Positions 1 through 7,657 of a DNA stretch of 29,025 nucleotides are shown piece after piece. A program made the position numbers and the translations under genes. Source of the DNA: an uncultured Paracoccaceae bacterium (GTDB lineage: Bacteria > Pseudomonadota > Alphaproteobacteria > Rhodobacterales > Rhodobacteraceae); assembly GCA_937927675.1 (NCBI GenBank), contig CALBSG010000100.1, positions 1-29,025 on the forward strand, in the 5' to 3' direction. The notes beneath the pieces were generated by a model. The model had not been told where the DNA came from and did not search any database. It saw only the letters and a program-made list of their open reading frames with translations. Position 1 is the stretch's first letter, and the number at the start of each line of letters is the position of its first letter.

Positions 1-162
1 GTAGGGGCCGGGCACCGAAGCGCGGCCATCGCGCAGTGGCAGCGCAAAGCTGTTGTCTTCCAACAGATCAAAGATCGCAACGTTGCGTTCCTGCTCGATG
101 GTGGGGGTGACGCGGGCAAGGCCCTTTTCATCAATGTCGATGGCGCAGATGCGGTTGCTCAT
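1..162 (-). CDS. UPF0262 family protein, N-terminal 54 codons (runs off the window)
   Basis: The reverse strand opens with ATG at 162 and reads MSNRICAIDIDEKGL, then an IEQERNVAIFDLLEDNSF stretch that I recognise as typical of UPF0262, a small alphaproteobacterial family of unknown function. The frame stays open to base 1, so the 3' end lies outside the window. The start overlaps the stop of the HisD-like frame by four bases (TCAT on the plus strand, ATGA in the coding sense), which implies translational coupling. In Rhodobacteraceae a UPF0262 gene directly after hisD is usual, as I recall. This supports the identity of both genes and shows that the hisD side of the chimeric frame is in native context. 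No biochemical role can be given. Confidence 0.85.
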   Translation of the reverse strand, partial: MSNRICAIDIDEKGLARVTPTIEQERNVAIFDLLEDNSFALPLRDGRASVPGPY

Positions 163-626
163 TCGGCCCCCCTGTTTAACATGTCCAGCCGGGCGCGCAC
201 CGAAAGTCCGTGGGCCTGCAGGCTTTCCGAGATCGCCAGCCTTTCCGCCGACGGGCCGATTTGGCGCAGCGCCTCGGGGGTCATTTTGGCAAGGGTGGTG
301 CGCTTTATGAAATCCATGACGCTTAATCCCGAAGAAAACCGCGCCGACCGGGCTGTGGGCAGCACATGGTTCGGCCCGCCAACGTAATCGCCGATGGCTT
401 CCGGAGTCCATGCCCCAAGAAAAATGGCACCAGCATGGGCGATTTCAAGGCTAAGGGCTTCGGGGTCGGCGGTGCAAAGTTCAAGATGTTCGGGGGCGAC
501 GCGGTTCGACAGCGCGGCAGCTTCCGACAGATCGCGGGTGACGATCACCGCACCGTTGTCGCGCCAGGACGCGGCGGCGATGGCGCGACGCTCCAGCGTT
601 TGCAGGCGCTTTTCGACGGCGGCGTT
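159..626 (-). other. hisD: HisD (histidinol dehydrogenase) C-terminal segment within the chimera
   Basis: Residues from about 484 to 638 of the fused frame match the last third of histidinol dehydrogenase, the zinc enzyme that oxidises L-histidinol to histidine in the last two steps of histidine synthesis. Visible catalytic features are the APEHLEL pair E529/H530, the zinc-ligand aspartate D563 in EAIGDY, the conserved GPNHVLPT and RFSSGLSV stretches, and the distal zinc histidine H622. The intervals 530 to 563 to 622 (33 and 59) equal those in E. coli HisD (327, 360, 419), so the segment is collinear and undamaged. The first roughly 285 residues, with the NAD-binding part and the zinc ligands Gln259 and His262 (E. 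coli numbering), are absent. Alone it would be inactive. Confidence 0.88.
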
Positions 627-2075
627 GTTGCGACGCTCTTCCATGTCGATGAAGTCGATGACGATCAGACCGGCCAAATCGCGCAGGCGCAATTGGCGGG
701 CCACCTCATCGCAGGCCTCAAGGTTGGTCTTGAGCGCGGTGTCTTCGATCGAGCCTTCCTTGGTGGCGCGCCCCGAGTTCACGTCGATGGCGACCAAGGC
801 TTCGGTCACGCCGATCACGATGTAACCACCGGATTTCAGCTGCACGGTCGGGTTGAACATGCCGCCCAGATAGCCTTCGACCTGATACCGCGCGAACAGC
901 GGCGTCGGGTCGGTGTAGCGCTGCACTTGGCGGGCATGGCTGGGCATGATCATCCGCATGAAATCTTTTGCGGTGCGATAGCCTGCCTCGCCTTCGACCA
1001 GCACTTCCTCGATTTCTTTCGAGTAAAGGTCGCGGATCGAGCGCTTGATAAGATCGCCTTCCTCATAGATCGGGGCGGGGGCGATGGATTTCAGCGTCAG
1101 CTCGCGGATCTGTTCCCAAAGCCGCATCAGGTATTCGTAATCGCGTTTGATTTCCGGCTTGGTGCGCTTTGCCCCGGCCGTACGGATGATGAGGCCAGCA
1201 CCTTCCGGCACCTCGATCTCACCCGCGATTTCTTTCAGTTTCTTGCGATCGGCAGCTTGGGTGATCTTGCGGCTGATGCCACCACCACGGGCGGTGTTGG
1301 GCATCAAAACGCAGTAACGGCCCGCCAGCGACAGATAGGTGGTCAGGGCCGCGCCCTTGTTGCCACGTTCTTCCTTGACCACCTGCACCAGCATGATCTG
1401 GCGCACTTTGACAACTTCTTGGATCTTGTAGCGGCGCGCGCGCGGACGGCGAGGCTGGCTGATTTCCTCGGCCACATCTTCTTCGGCGATGGATTCGATG
1501 TCGTCATCGGTTTCCGAAGCATGGTCGATGGCATGATAGGCGTGATCGCCGTTACCATTGCTGTCTTCGGTCGCAGCCGGGGCTTCGACGGCCTCTACCA
1601 CTTCTGCAACCGGGGCGGCCACAGTCTCGTCTTCGTCAAGATCGACCACATCCATGGACGAAATCTCGCCCATGACTTCAGCGGTTTTCACCGCGTCGAC
1701 ATCGACAGCCTTTTCGGCCTTGGCCGCAGGTTTCCCCCCGCGGCGCGGGCGCGAACGCCGATTTTCTTCTTCTTCCTCGGCGCGGTTGAAGGCACGTTCT
1801 TCATCGAGCAGCGCTTTACGGTCGGCGACCGGGATCTGGTAATAATCCGGGTGGATTTCGGCAAAGGCGAGAAACCCATGACGGTTGCCGCCGTAATCAA
1901 CAAAGGCCGCCTGAAGCGAGGGTTCAACCCGCGTCACCTTGGCCAGATAGATGTTTCCGGCCAGCTGGCGCTTGTTTATGGTTTCAAAATCGAATTCTTC
2001 GACCTTGTTTCCATCGACCACGACCACGCGGGTTTCTTCCGCATGGGTGGCGTCGATAAGCATTTTCTTAGACAT
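159..2075 (-). CDS. rne: Chimeric frame: ribonuclease E N-terminal half joined to histidinol dehydrogenase C-terminus
   Basis: The 638-codon frame begins as RNase E, the endonuclease that starts mRNA decay and rRNA processing. Residues 1-35 and about 225-270 form an S1 RNA-binding domain split by an acidic/basic low-complexity insert (about 90-220), as is usual in alphaproteobacterial enzymes. The RNase H-like and DNase I-like parts follow. The two catalytic aspartates are D431 (AIDVNSGR) and D474 (LIVIDFIDM), 43 residues apart as in E. coli (303/346). At about residue 484 (NAAVEKRL) the protein stops resembling RNase E and becomes the HisD C-terminus. The Zn-link CPxC, the small domain and the C-terminal degradosome scaffold are all missing, so the product should not form a normal RNase E tetramer. 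The ATG at 2075 gives the conserved MSKKMLIDATHAEETRVVV start. The join is most likely an assembly artefact. If it is real, both essential functions would need intact copies elsewhere. Confidence 0.9.
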   Translation of the reverse strand: MSKKMLIDATHAEETRVVVVDGNKVEEFDFETINKRQLAGNIYLAKVTRVEPSLQAAFVDYGGNRHGFLAFAEIHPDYYQIPVADRKALLDEERAFNRAEEEEENRRSRPRRGGKPAAKAEKAVDVDAVKTAEVMGEISSMDVVDLDEDETVAAPVAEVVEAVEAPAATEDSNGNGDHAYHAIDHASETDDDIESIAEEDVAEEISQPRRPRARRYKIQEVVKVRQIMLVQVVKEERGNKGAALTTYLSLAGRYCVLMPNTARGGGISRKITQAADRKKLKEIAGEIEVPEGAGLIIRTAGAKRTKPEIKRDYEYLMRLWEQIRELTLKSIAPAPIYEEGDLIKRSIRDLYSKEIEEVLVEGEAGYRTAKDFMRMIMPSHARQVQRYTDPTPLFARYQVEGYLGGMFNPTVQLKSGGYIVIGVTEALVAIDVNSGRATKEGSIEDTALKTNLEACDEVARQLRLRDLAGLIVIDFIDMEERRNNAAVEKRLQTLERRAIAAASWRDNGAVIVTRDLSEAAALSNRVAPEHLELCTADPEALSLEIAHAGAIFLGAWTPEAIGDYVGGPNHVLPTARSARFSSGLSVMDFIKRTTLAKMTPEALRQIGPSAERLAISESLQAHGLSVRARLDMLNRGAE

Positions 2076-2085
2076 ATCAATCCAT

Positions 2086-2124
2086 TGCGCCCGTTGCGCA
2101 CAAGGACCTCCGGCGGGCCGGAGG
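2086..2124 (-). promoter_or_regulatory. Two adjacent hairpins in the rne 5' leader
   Basis: Two short inverted repeats lie 10-50 bases upstream of the rne ATG. TGCGC/GCGCA with a 5-base loop spans 2086-2100. CCTCCGG/CCGGAGG with a 4-base loop spans 2107-2124. No good Shine-Dalgarno is visible near 2075, so leader structure could govern translation or RNase E access. A regulatory role is inferred from known autoregulation of rne in E. coli; the sequences are not homologous. Confidence 0.4.
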
Positions 2125-2275
2125 GCTGGTCATACGGGTTGGGGCGGCTTGTTTGGGCGGGCGCGCGCATGGCAAACATGCGGGATGTGCCCGTTGGGCA
2201 CTCCTCGCCTGTCGATGCAATCACAACGCGCGTCATCGCGGTTCACGTCTGAGCGGCTTATGCAGCCGCCCACCT

Positions 2276-2306
2276 ATATTAGCCAAGCGCACCCCTGAAA
2301 AAACAA
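2276..2306 (-). promoter_or_regulatory. Candidate rne promoter
   Basis: On the reverse strand a good -10 hexamer, TAATAT (2276-2281), lies in an otherwise GC-rich stretch. A T-rich -35 region (TTGTTTTTTC, 2297-2306) is upstream with a spacer of 15-19 depending on register. It would give a leader of roughly 190 nt. The -35 match is poor. Confidence 0.35.
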
Positions 2307-2474
2307 AGGCTTGCAGGCAATTTCGCGGCCAATCGGGCCGATCCGACCACCCTTCCCTTTCGGCGCGCAGATCGCACCAGAGCAGGTTCAGGCAGAGAAT
2401 TTCGCCGGGGCCATGGCCCCTTGGGGATAAAATAGCGGCAAAGGCCGGGGAATTACAACGAATTTCTGACAGCC

Positions 2475-2516
2475 CCTCCCCCGATGATCGACACAGAGGC
2501 CGCATCGAGGGGGAGG
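2475..2516 (-). terminator. Possible dctBD terminator hairpin
   Basis: Just past the dctD stop, CCTCCCCC on the coding strand can pair with GGGGGAGG about 30 bases later. Further GAT/ATC pairing extends the stem past a bulge. No strong T-run follows, so it is at best a weak intrinsic terminator. Confidence 0.3.
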
Positions 2517-2528
2517 CCCCGGCAAAGA

Positions 2529-3857
2529 TCAGGTGTAATCTTGCCGCTGCAGCCCGTATTTCGCCATCTTTTCATTCAAAGTCCGGCGCGGCAGGCACAA
2601 TTCATCCATGACGGCCGTGATGCTGCCCTTGTGCCGCCGCATCGTGTTGTCGATTAGCATTTTCTCAAAACTTTCGACATATTCCTTCAACGGCTTGCCT
2701 TCGGTGGTCATCGCCGGGCCAGAGGCTTCGTTATCCGCCATCAAAAGGCTGGCGATCGAGCCAGAGCCGCGCCGGTTCTGCAAGACGGCCCGTTCAGCGA
2801 TATTCACCAGCTGCCGCACATTGCCCGGCCAGGGCGCTTGCAGCAGTTGTGCCGCCTCTTGGGCCGTCACCTGCGGCGCGTCGCAGCCGTATTCTTCCGA
2901 AAACGCCTCGGAGGCGCGGGCAAACAGCGTCAGGATATCTTCGCCACGCGACCGCAAGGGCGGGCAAATGATGGTCATCGCGCCCAGCCGATAGAACAGA
3001 TCAGGGCGCAGCAGATCTTCCAGCGTCTTGTCCGGCGCATGTTCATTGCAGATCGCGATGATGCGGGTTTCTGGCGGGGTCGACTGGTCGTTGACCAAGG
3101 TCAAAAGCCGCGACTGCAAGGGATGCGACAGTGCCTCGATGTCCTCAAGGCACAGCGTGCCACCGCGGGCTTCCTCGACCAAGGGCAGGTTGCCATCTTC
3201 TGATGGGCCAAAGATCTTGGCCGCCAGTTGATCCTCGCCCCAAGCCGCGCAGGAGACGGTGACAAATTTCTTCGACGCCCGCGGCCCCACCGCATGCAGC
3301 GCATGCGCCACCAGCGTTTTGCCGGTGCCGGTTTCGCCGTCGATCAGCACATGGCTGTCGGCTTGGCCCAGATCAAGAATGTCCTCGCGCAGCCGTTCCA
3401 TCGCCGGGCTGGCACCAATCAGCTTTTTCAAGATGGTCGAGCCATCCGACAATTCGCGGCGCAACGCGCGGTTGTCCAAGGTCAGCCGCCGGGCCTGCGT
3501 CGCCTTTTTGGCGAGTTCCGTCATCCGATCAGGGTTGAAGGGCTTTTCCAGAAAATCAAAGGCCCCAACCCGCATTGCCTCGACAGCCATCGGCACGTCG
3601 CCATGGCCGGTGATCATGATGACCGGCAGCCCCGAATCCATCCCCATCAGACGTTTCAGGAAGGCCATGCCATCCATCCCCGGCATCTTGATGTCGCTGA
3701 CCACAACCCCGGCAAAGTCCGGCCCGATCACCTTCAAGGCTTCTTCGGCACTGGCATAGGTTTCGGTATCAAACCCCGACAGCGCCAGCCACTGGCTGAT
3801 CGAGGCCCGCATATCCGCCTCGTCATCCACAATCGCCACTTTCATCGCGCGCGCCAT
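2529..3857 (-). CDS. dctD: DctD-like response regulator of the NtrC class lacking the GAFTGA loop
   Basis: This 442-residue regulator has a receiver domain (1-125, phospho-acceptor D55 in VVSDIKMPG, K105 in EKPF), an AAA+ central domain (about 145-365) and a C-terminal Fis-type helix-turn-helix (about 410-437). Walker A is intact (GETGTGKT, 174-181), as are the LRSRGEDI and WPGNVRQL motifs. Two core features are changed. The L1-loop GAFTGA, which contacts sigma-54, is absent: KIFGPSEDGNLP runs straight on to VEEARGGT. Walker B reads GGTLCLEDIE, so the usual D-E pair is E238-D239. The protein probably cannot remodel a sigma-54 polymerase. Rhodobacter capsulatus NtrC, which also lacks GAFTGA, works with the housekeeping polymerase. 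The start at 3857 has an AGAGGG Shine-Dalgarno, 10 bases after the dctB stop. The DctD name rests on family resemblance and the DctB-like partner. No C4-dicarboxylate transporter is visible here. Confidence 0.85.
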   Translation of the reverse strand: MARAMKVAIVDDEADMRASISQWLALSGFDTETYASAEEALKVIGPDFAGVVVSDIKMPGMDGMAFLKRLMGMDSGLPVIMITGHGDVPMAVEAMRVGAFDFLEKPFNPDRMTELAKKATQARRLTLDNRALRRELSDGSTILKKLIGASPAMERLREDILDLGQADSHVLIDGETGTGKTLVAHALHAVGPRASKKFVTVSCAAWGEDQLAAKIFGPSEDGNLPLVEEARGGTLCLEDIEALSHPLQSRLLTLVNDQSTPPETRIIAICNEHAPDKTLEDLLRPDLFYRLGAMTIICPPLRSRGEDILTLFARASEAFSEEYGCDAPQVTAQEAAQLLQAPWPGNVRQLVNIAERAVLQNRRGSGSIASLLMADNEASGPAMTTEGKPLKEYVESFEKMLIDNTMRRHKGSITAVMDELCLPRRTLNEKMAKYGLQRQDYT

Positions 3858-3867
3858 GCTGCCCTCT

Positions 3868-5643
3868 TCATTCTGCTGCTTTTTGTTCGCCGCCAGACGC
3901 CATCTTCAGCACCGGCAGCTGAACTTCAAACACTGCACCGCCATTTTCGGCATTATGAGCGGTCAACCGCCCACCAAGGTCTGTGACGATCCCCGACGAG
4001 ATCGCAAGGCCAAGCCCCACGCCCTCACCCGGGCTTTTCGTGGTGTAAAACGGTTCAAACACCGAGGTGATATCGGCAATGCCGTGCCCATTGTCGCGCA
4101 CCGACAGCGTGGCCACATCACCCACCGTCATCAGAATGTCGATCTGCGGCTTGGGTGTGCCCTTGGTGGCATCCAGCGCGTTGCGAAACAGGTTGATGAT
4201 AACCTGCTCCAACCGCACCCGGTCGGCCATCACCATCACCCTTTGGCGCGGCAAGGTGCGGGTGATCTGCACCACGCGCTGTTTCAACTGCGGCTCCATC
4301 ATCGCCAGCGCCGACGACAGGCAGGCACGCAAGTCGACCGGCTCAAAAGCCTCGCCGCCCTTGCGGGCATAGGATTTCAATTGCCGGGTGATCGCGCCCA
4401 TGCGGTCGATCAGGTCATCAATGCGCTGGAACGATGACAGTGCCTCGTCCGGGCGCTTGCGCTGCAGCAAAAGACGCGCCCCCGCGAGGTAAGTCTTCAT
4501 CGCGGCCAGCGGCTGGTTCAATTCATGGCTGACGGCAGCCGACATTTCACCAAGCGCGGCCAGTTTCGACGATTGCGCCAGCGTCAGTTCGGCGACTTCC
4601 AGCGTCTTTTGTACCTTCTCGCGTTCGGCAATCTCGCGGCTGAGACGGGCGTTCAACAGCCGCAACTCGGCCGATTCCCGCTGCAAAGACTGGCTCTGGC
4701 TCCAGGCGCGGCGCGACAGCATGTAAAAGGTCAGCGCGGCCAGAATGGCAAAGCCCATGATTTCCAGCGCGATCACGCCGTTCACCCGCTCGCGCACGGA
4801 ATCATAGGCGGTGAACGCGACCATCCGCCAACCTTGGAACGGCACCCGCGCCTCGGTGCGCAACACGGCCTCGCCGGCCACATAGGCATCAGGCGGATTC
4901 TGCGCCCAATCGGCCGCCCCTTTCAACGCGCGCCCAAAGGCCGAGGTTTCTTCCGCGCGGGTCAGCGCATCGTCCAACGGCTTGCCGCGCCACGAGGTTT
5001 CGGTGGCCAAAAGCACAGTACCAGTGCTGTCGGCCACCAGAACGGCGTCTTGCAAGCCCGCCCAAGCGCGCTCATGCTTCATCAGATCCGCTCCGACGAC
5101 AATCACGCCAACGGCGCGTCCCTCGGCAAATATCTGGCGAGAATAGGTATAGTCATGCCCCCCGCCGGGCCGGGGCGCCACCGAGAACATCGTCTCGCGG
5201 CTGCGCATGGCGTCGATGAAATAGGGGCTGGACCGGTGACTGGTCCCCAAGAGATTGCGGTTCGTGGCCCCGACCGCGCGCCCGTCCTGATCCAACAGCA
5301 GGATCGAGGCGACGCCAATTTCGCCCTGCACCTTGATAAGCCGCAGCGTGGTGTCAGAGAACTTGCCATTGACCAGCGCATCCCGAATCGCCGGATCATC
5401 CACCAACAGGAGCGGCACGACCGAGGTCCGCTGCAACTCGGACAGCATATTGCCGGAATACAGCGCAAGTCGCAGTTCGGCGCGGTTGCGGGTGGTTTCG
5501 GTAAAGCGCTCTGACAGCCAGCGGTTGGTGACCAGCACGACCCCAATCGCCAGCAGAATCAGCAGGCTGACCGCCAAACGCACACGCCAAGAGCCGCCAT
5601 AAGGCGCCTCATGCAGACTGTCGGGTTCGGGCGCATCATTCAT
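3868..5643 (-). CDS. dctB: DctB-like membrane sensor histidine kinase
   Basis: This 591-residue sensor kinase has transmembrane helices at about 22-40 and 289-308 flanking a periplasmic double-PAS/Cache-type domain of some 250 residues. That is the DctB layout, in which C4-dicarboxylates such as succinate, fumarate and malate bind outside the membrane. A coiled-coil linker (about 315-360) leads to the H box AAVSHELNQPLA (phosphorylated H373). The ATPase domain follows, with an N box around N484/N488, G1 DNGHGI (517-522), F box FEPFYTTK and G2 GVGLGLA (541-547). The family autophosphorylates and passes phosphate to the regulator encoded directly downstream. The gene starts only 45 bases after purQ, so read-through from the purine genes is possible. 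The ligand is inferred, not shown. Confidence 0.87.
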   Translation of the reverse strand: MNDAPEPDSLHEAPYGGSWRVRLAVSLLILLAIGVVLVTNRWLSERFTETTRNRAELRLALYSGNMLSELQRTSVVPLLLVDDPAIRDALVNGKFSDTTLRLIKVQGEIGVASILLLDQDGRAVGATNRNLLGTSHRSSPYFIDAMRSRETMFSVAPRPGGGHDYTYSRQIFAEGRAVGVIVVGADLMKHERAWAGLQDAVLVADSTGTVLLATETSWRGKPLDDALTRAEETSAFGRALKGAADWAQNPPDAYVAGEAVLRTEARVPFQGWRMVAFTAYDSVRERVNGVIALEIMGFAILAALTFYMLSRRAWSQSQSLQRESAELRLLNARLSREIAEREKVQKTLEVAELTLAQSSKLAALGEMSAAVSHELNQPLAAMKTYLAGARLLLQRKRPDEALSSFQRIDDLIDRMGAITRQLKSYARKGGEAFEPVDLRACLSSALAMMEPQLKQRVVQITRTLPRQRVMVMADRVRLEQVIINLFRNALDATKGTPKPQIDILMTVGDVATLSVRDNGHGIADITSVFEPFYTTKSPGEGVGLGLAISSGIVTDLGGRLTAHNAENGGAVFEVQLPVLKMASGGEQKAAE

Positions 5644-5688
5644 CGGGCGAATCTAGGCCCCGGTTGTCCGGGCCTCAAGCCGGGTCAT

Positions 5689-6357
5689 TCAGGCAAGCGC
5701 CATCCCGCCCATCAGCCCTGCAAACAGCCCTGCGCCATCATTGCCGCCCAAAATCGGGTCATTCGCCCGCTCGGGGTGCGGCATCATGCCAAGCACACGA
5801 CGGTTTTCAGACAAGACCCCGGCGATATCAGCCATCGAACCATTGGGGTTCTGGCCATAGGTAAAGGCGATCTGGTCTTCGCCCTGCAACCGCTTCAGCC
5901 CTTCGGCGTCGATGGTGTAATTGCCGTCATGATGGGCAATCGGGATCATCAGCGACTGACCCTTGGCATAGGTTTGGGTAAAGGCGCTGGCCGTGGTCGC
6001 CACCTTCAACTCGACGGTCTTGCAGTTGAACTTCAGCCCGGCATTGCGCATCAGCGCGCCCGGCAGCAGCCGCATTTCCGTCAGCACCTGAAAGCCGTTG
6101 CAGATGCCCAGCACATAGCCGCCGCGTGCCGCATGGGCCTGCACCGCCGCCGCGATCGGCGACTGGGCGGCAATCGCGCCGCAGCGCAGATAATCACCAA
6201 AGGAAAACCCGCCCGGCACACCTACAACATCGGTGCCTGCAGGCAAGGCGCTGTCCTTGTGCCAAACGCGCGTCACCTCAAACCCCGCGCGTTCAAAGGC
6301 CAAGGCCAGATCGCGGTCACAGTTGGAACCGGGGAAGGTGACGACAGCGGCTTTCAT
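5689..6357 (-). CDS. purQ: Phosphoribosylformylglycinamidine synthase, glutaminase subunit PurQ
   Basis: The 222-residue class I glutamine amidotransferase releases ammonia from glutamine for the PurL subunit, which with PurS converts FGAR to FGAM in purine synthesis. The FPGSNCDRD start, the PGGFSFGDYLR oxyanion region, the nucleophile C86 in GICNGFQ and the H194/E196 pair in PHPERA complete the catalytic set. The length is normal. The ATG at 6357 is preceded by GGAGG at a good distance. Unusually, a dehydrogenase gene and a hairpin lie between this gene and purS, although the two products belong to one complex. purL is not in the window. Confidence 0.96.
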   Translation of the reverse strand: MKAAVVTFPGSNCDRDLALAFERAGFEVTRVWHKDSALPAGTDVVGVPGGFSFGDYLRCGAIAAQSPIAAAVQAHAARGGYVLGICNGFQVLTEMRLLPGALMRNAGLKFNCKTVELKVATTASAFTQTYAKGQSLMIPIAHHDGNYTIDAEGLKRLQGEDQIAFTYGQNPNGSMADIAGVLSENRRVLGMMPHPERANDPILGGNDGAGLFAGLMGGMALA

Positions 6358-6442
6358 GGGCCAGGACCTCCGATAAGATGGATGGCTGCCCCATAGCGCA
6401 AAGCCCCCCAGCCTTCCACCCCGAAATGGCTTTCATCTTGGC

Positions 6443-6479
6443 AAAAATACTCATGCGACGGCCCCGCAAAAGCCGTCGC
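6443..6479 (-). terminator. Terminator after the alcohol dehydrogenase gene
   Basis: In the coding sense GCGACGGC/GCCGTCGC forms an 8-bp stem with a 9-base loop (6455-6479), followed within 8 bases by TTTTT (6443-6447). The sequence after it, GAGTATTTTTGCCAAGATGA, resembles a motif I recall as common after genes in Rhodobacteraceae. If it is active, purQ needs its own promoter. Confidence 0.55.
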
Positions 6480-6487
6480 TTCCCGGC

Positions 6488-7525
6488 TCAGCCCAGCATA
6501 TCGGTGATCACAGCCACACCGGGCGGCATTGGTCCATTAAAGGCCCGCAACTCTGCCGATGCGCCCGAAAGCGGCACATGCCGCGCCACGATGGGCGAAA
6601 CATCGACCCGCCCCATCTCGATCAGGGTCAGAAGCGACGGATAGCGCCAAGACGGCATCCCACGAGAGCCAAAGACCGACAGTTGTTTCATATAGATGGC
6701 GTTCATGTTGATCTGCATCTTGGCGGTATGGCCCACCGGCAAACCGATCTGCACATGCCGCCCCATCGGCCGCAGACATTCCAGCGAGCCATTCGCCGTC
6801 GCCTCGATCCCCAATGCCTCAACCGACACATGTGCCCCACCGCCGGTGATCTCGACGATCTTGGCCGCCACATCGCCATCGCGCGGGTTCACCGCAGCCT
6901 CGGCCCCCAGCGACAAGGCATGATCCAGCCGTTCTTGCACCACATCAACAACAATCACCCGCGCGCCCAGCGCACGGCCGAGAATAAGCAGCGAAAGCCC
7001 GACGCCCCCGGTGCCATGCACCGCCAGCCATTCGCCCGCCTGCAAGGCCGCGCGGCCCGTCAGCGCATGAAAGGCCGTCGTCACCCGGCACCCCAAACCG
7101 GCCGCCAGCGCCGGTGTCAGACTTTCGGGCAGGCGGGCAAGGTTATGGGCATGCGGCGCGGACACATATTCGGCATAGGCCCCCGGCTCGCCAAAGCCCG
7201 GCACGCGCTGCGCCCGGCAGGTGGTGGTGTTGCCGGACTGACATTCAGGGCATTGACCGCAAGACAGGATGAAGGGTGCGATCACCCGGTCGCCAACCCG
7301 CCACTTGGCCAAAGGCCCGGCCTCGACCACCTCGCCGCAATATTCGTGCCCCGGGATTGCGCCCGGTTTCACCTTGGGATGCTCCCCCACCCAGCCATGC
7401 CAATCGCTGCGGCAAATGCCGCACGCCAGCACTTTCAGCACCACACCGTCCGCCTCGCAGATCGGATCGGCAACGGTTTCCAGCGAAAGGTCGGCTTTGT
7501 AGTCTCGGATCACGGCAGCGCGCAT
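6488..7525 (-). CDS. Zinc-dependent alcohol dehydrogenase (MDR family)
   Basis: The 345-residue medium-chain dehydrogenase carries catalytic zinc ligands in the GICRSD motif (C38), GHEYCGEV (H60/E61) and C146, and a structural zinc site C89-x2-C92-x2-C95-x7-C103. The Rossmann motif GTGGVG is at 171-176, followed by a V-V-D turn that suggests NAD preference. Such enzymes oxidise primary or secondary alcohols to aldehydes or ketones with NAD(P). The substrate cannot be read from sequence. The gene lies between purS and purQ but has nothing to do with purine synthesis. It is preceded by a cluster of perfect palindromes and followed by a terminator, which suggests a later insertion into an ancestral purSQ unit. 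Base composition looks like its neighbours, so any transfer was from a similar genome or is old. Confidence 0.9.
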   Translation of the reverse strand: MRAAVIRDYKADLSLETVADPICEADGVVLKVLACGICRSDWHGWVGEHPKVKPGAIPGHEYCGEVVEAGPLAKWRVGDRVIAPFILSCGQCPECQSGNTTTCRAQRVPGFGEPGAYAEYVSAPHAHNLARLPESLTPALAAGLGCRVTTAFHALTGRAALQAGEWLAVHGTGGVGLSLLILGRALGARVIVVDVVQERLDHALSLGAEAAVNPRDGDVAAKIVEITGGGAHVSVEALGIEATANGSLECLRPMGRHVQIGLPVGHTAKMQINMNAIYMKQLSVFGSRGMPSWRYPSLLTLIEMGRVDVSPIVARHVPLSGASAELRAFNGPMPPGVAVITDMLG

Positions 7526-7587
7526 GGAAAATTCCCTTTATTGCTGCACCATTGGCAGGGAAACGCCATGCGACGTCACGCCGAAAA

Positions 7588-7657
7588 CCGACAGCGAATG
7601 TCGGCGGTCACAAATTTCTTCGAAGAAATTTGCCAAGATTTTTCGAAAAATCTTGGC
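7588..7657. repeat. Three consecutive inverted repeats between purS and adh
   Basis: CCGACA/TGTCGG with loop GCGAA (7588-7604) is followed by two perfect palindromes. A 22-base one (7611-7632, half-site CAAATTTCTTC) is followed by a 26-base one (7632-7657, half-site GCCAAGATTTTTC). They share base 7632 and both centre on TTCGAA. They start just past the purS stop in its direction of transcription, so they could end or stabilise the purCS mRNA. The lack of loops and the AT-rich arms differ from the other terminators here. I recall similar TTCGAA palindromes scattered in Rhodobacteraceae genomes but cannot verify it. Confidence 0.85.

Larger units (their letters stand above)
2076..2528. other. 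453-bp intergenic block: rne leader and dctD downstream region
   Basis: No credible gene is present. The short open frames here have no start signals or recognisable composition. The block holds a candidate rne promoter (2276-2306), two small hairpins near the rne start (2086-2124), a perfect 14-base palindrome GGGGCCATGGCCCC (2407-2420) and a long imperfect hairpin after dctD (2475-2516). A long rne 5' leader is expected by analogy, because in E. coli RNase E regulates its own mRNA through structured leader RNA. I cannot show that this happens here. Confidence 0.6.

Noticed and set aside
1500..1800. Low-complexity acidic region of RNase E as a frameshift or foreign insert
   Set aside because: Alphaproteobacterial RNase E normally has an acidic insert in the S1 domain, and the S1 sequence resumes in frame after it.
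366..2252. Long 628-codon open frame on the plus strand opposite rne/hisD
   Set aside because: It is an antisense shadow caused by high GC and codon bias. The minus frame has clear RNase E and HisD motifs; this one has none and no Shine-Dalgarno.
2407..2420. GGGGCCATGGCCCC palindrome as the dctBD terminator
   Set aside because: No T-run follows on the coding strand and the palindrome has no loop. It is noted only as intergenic structure.
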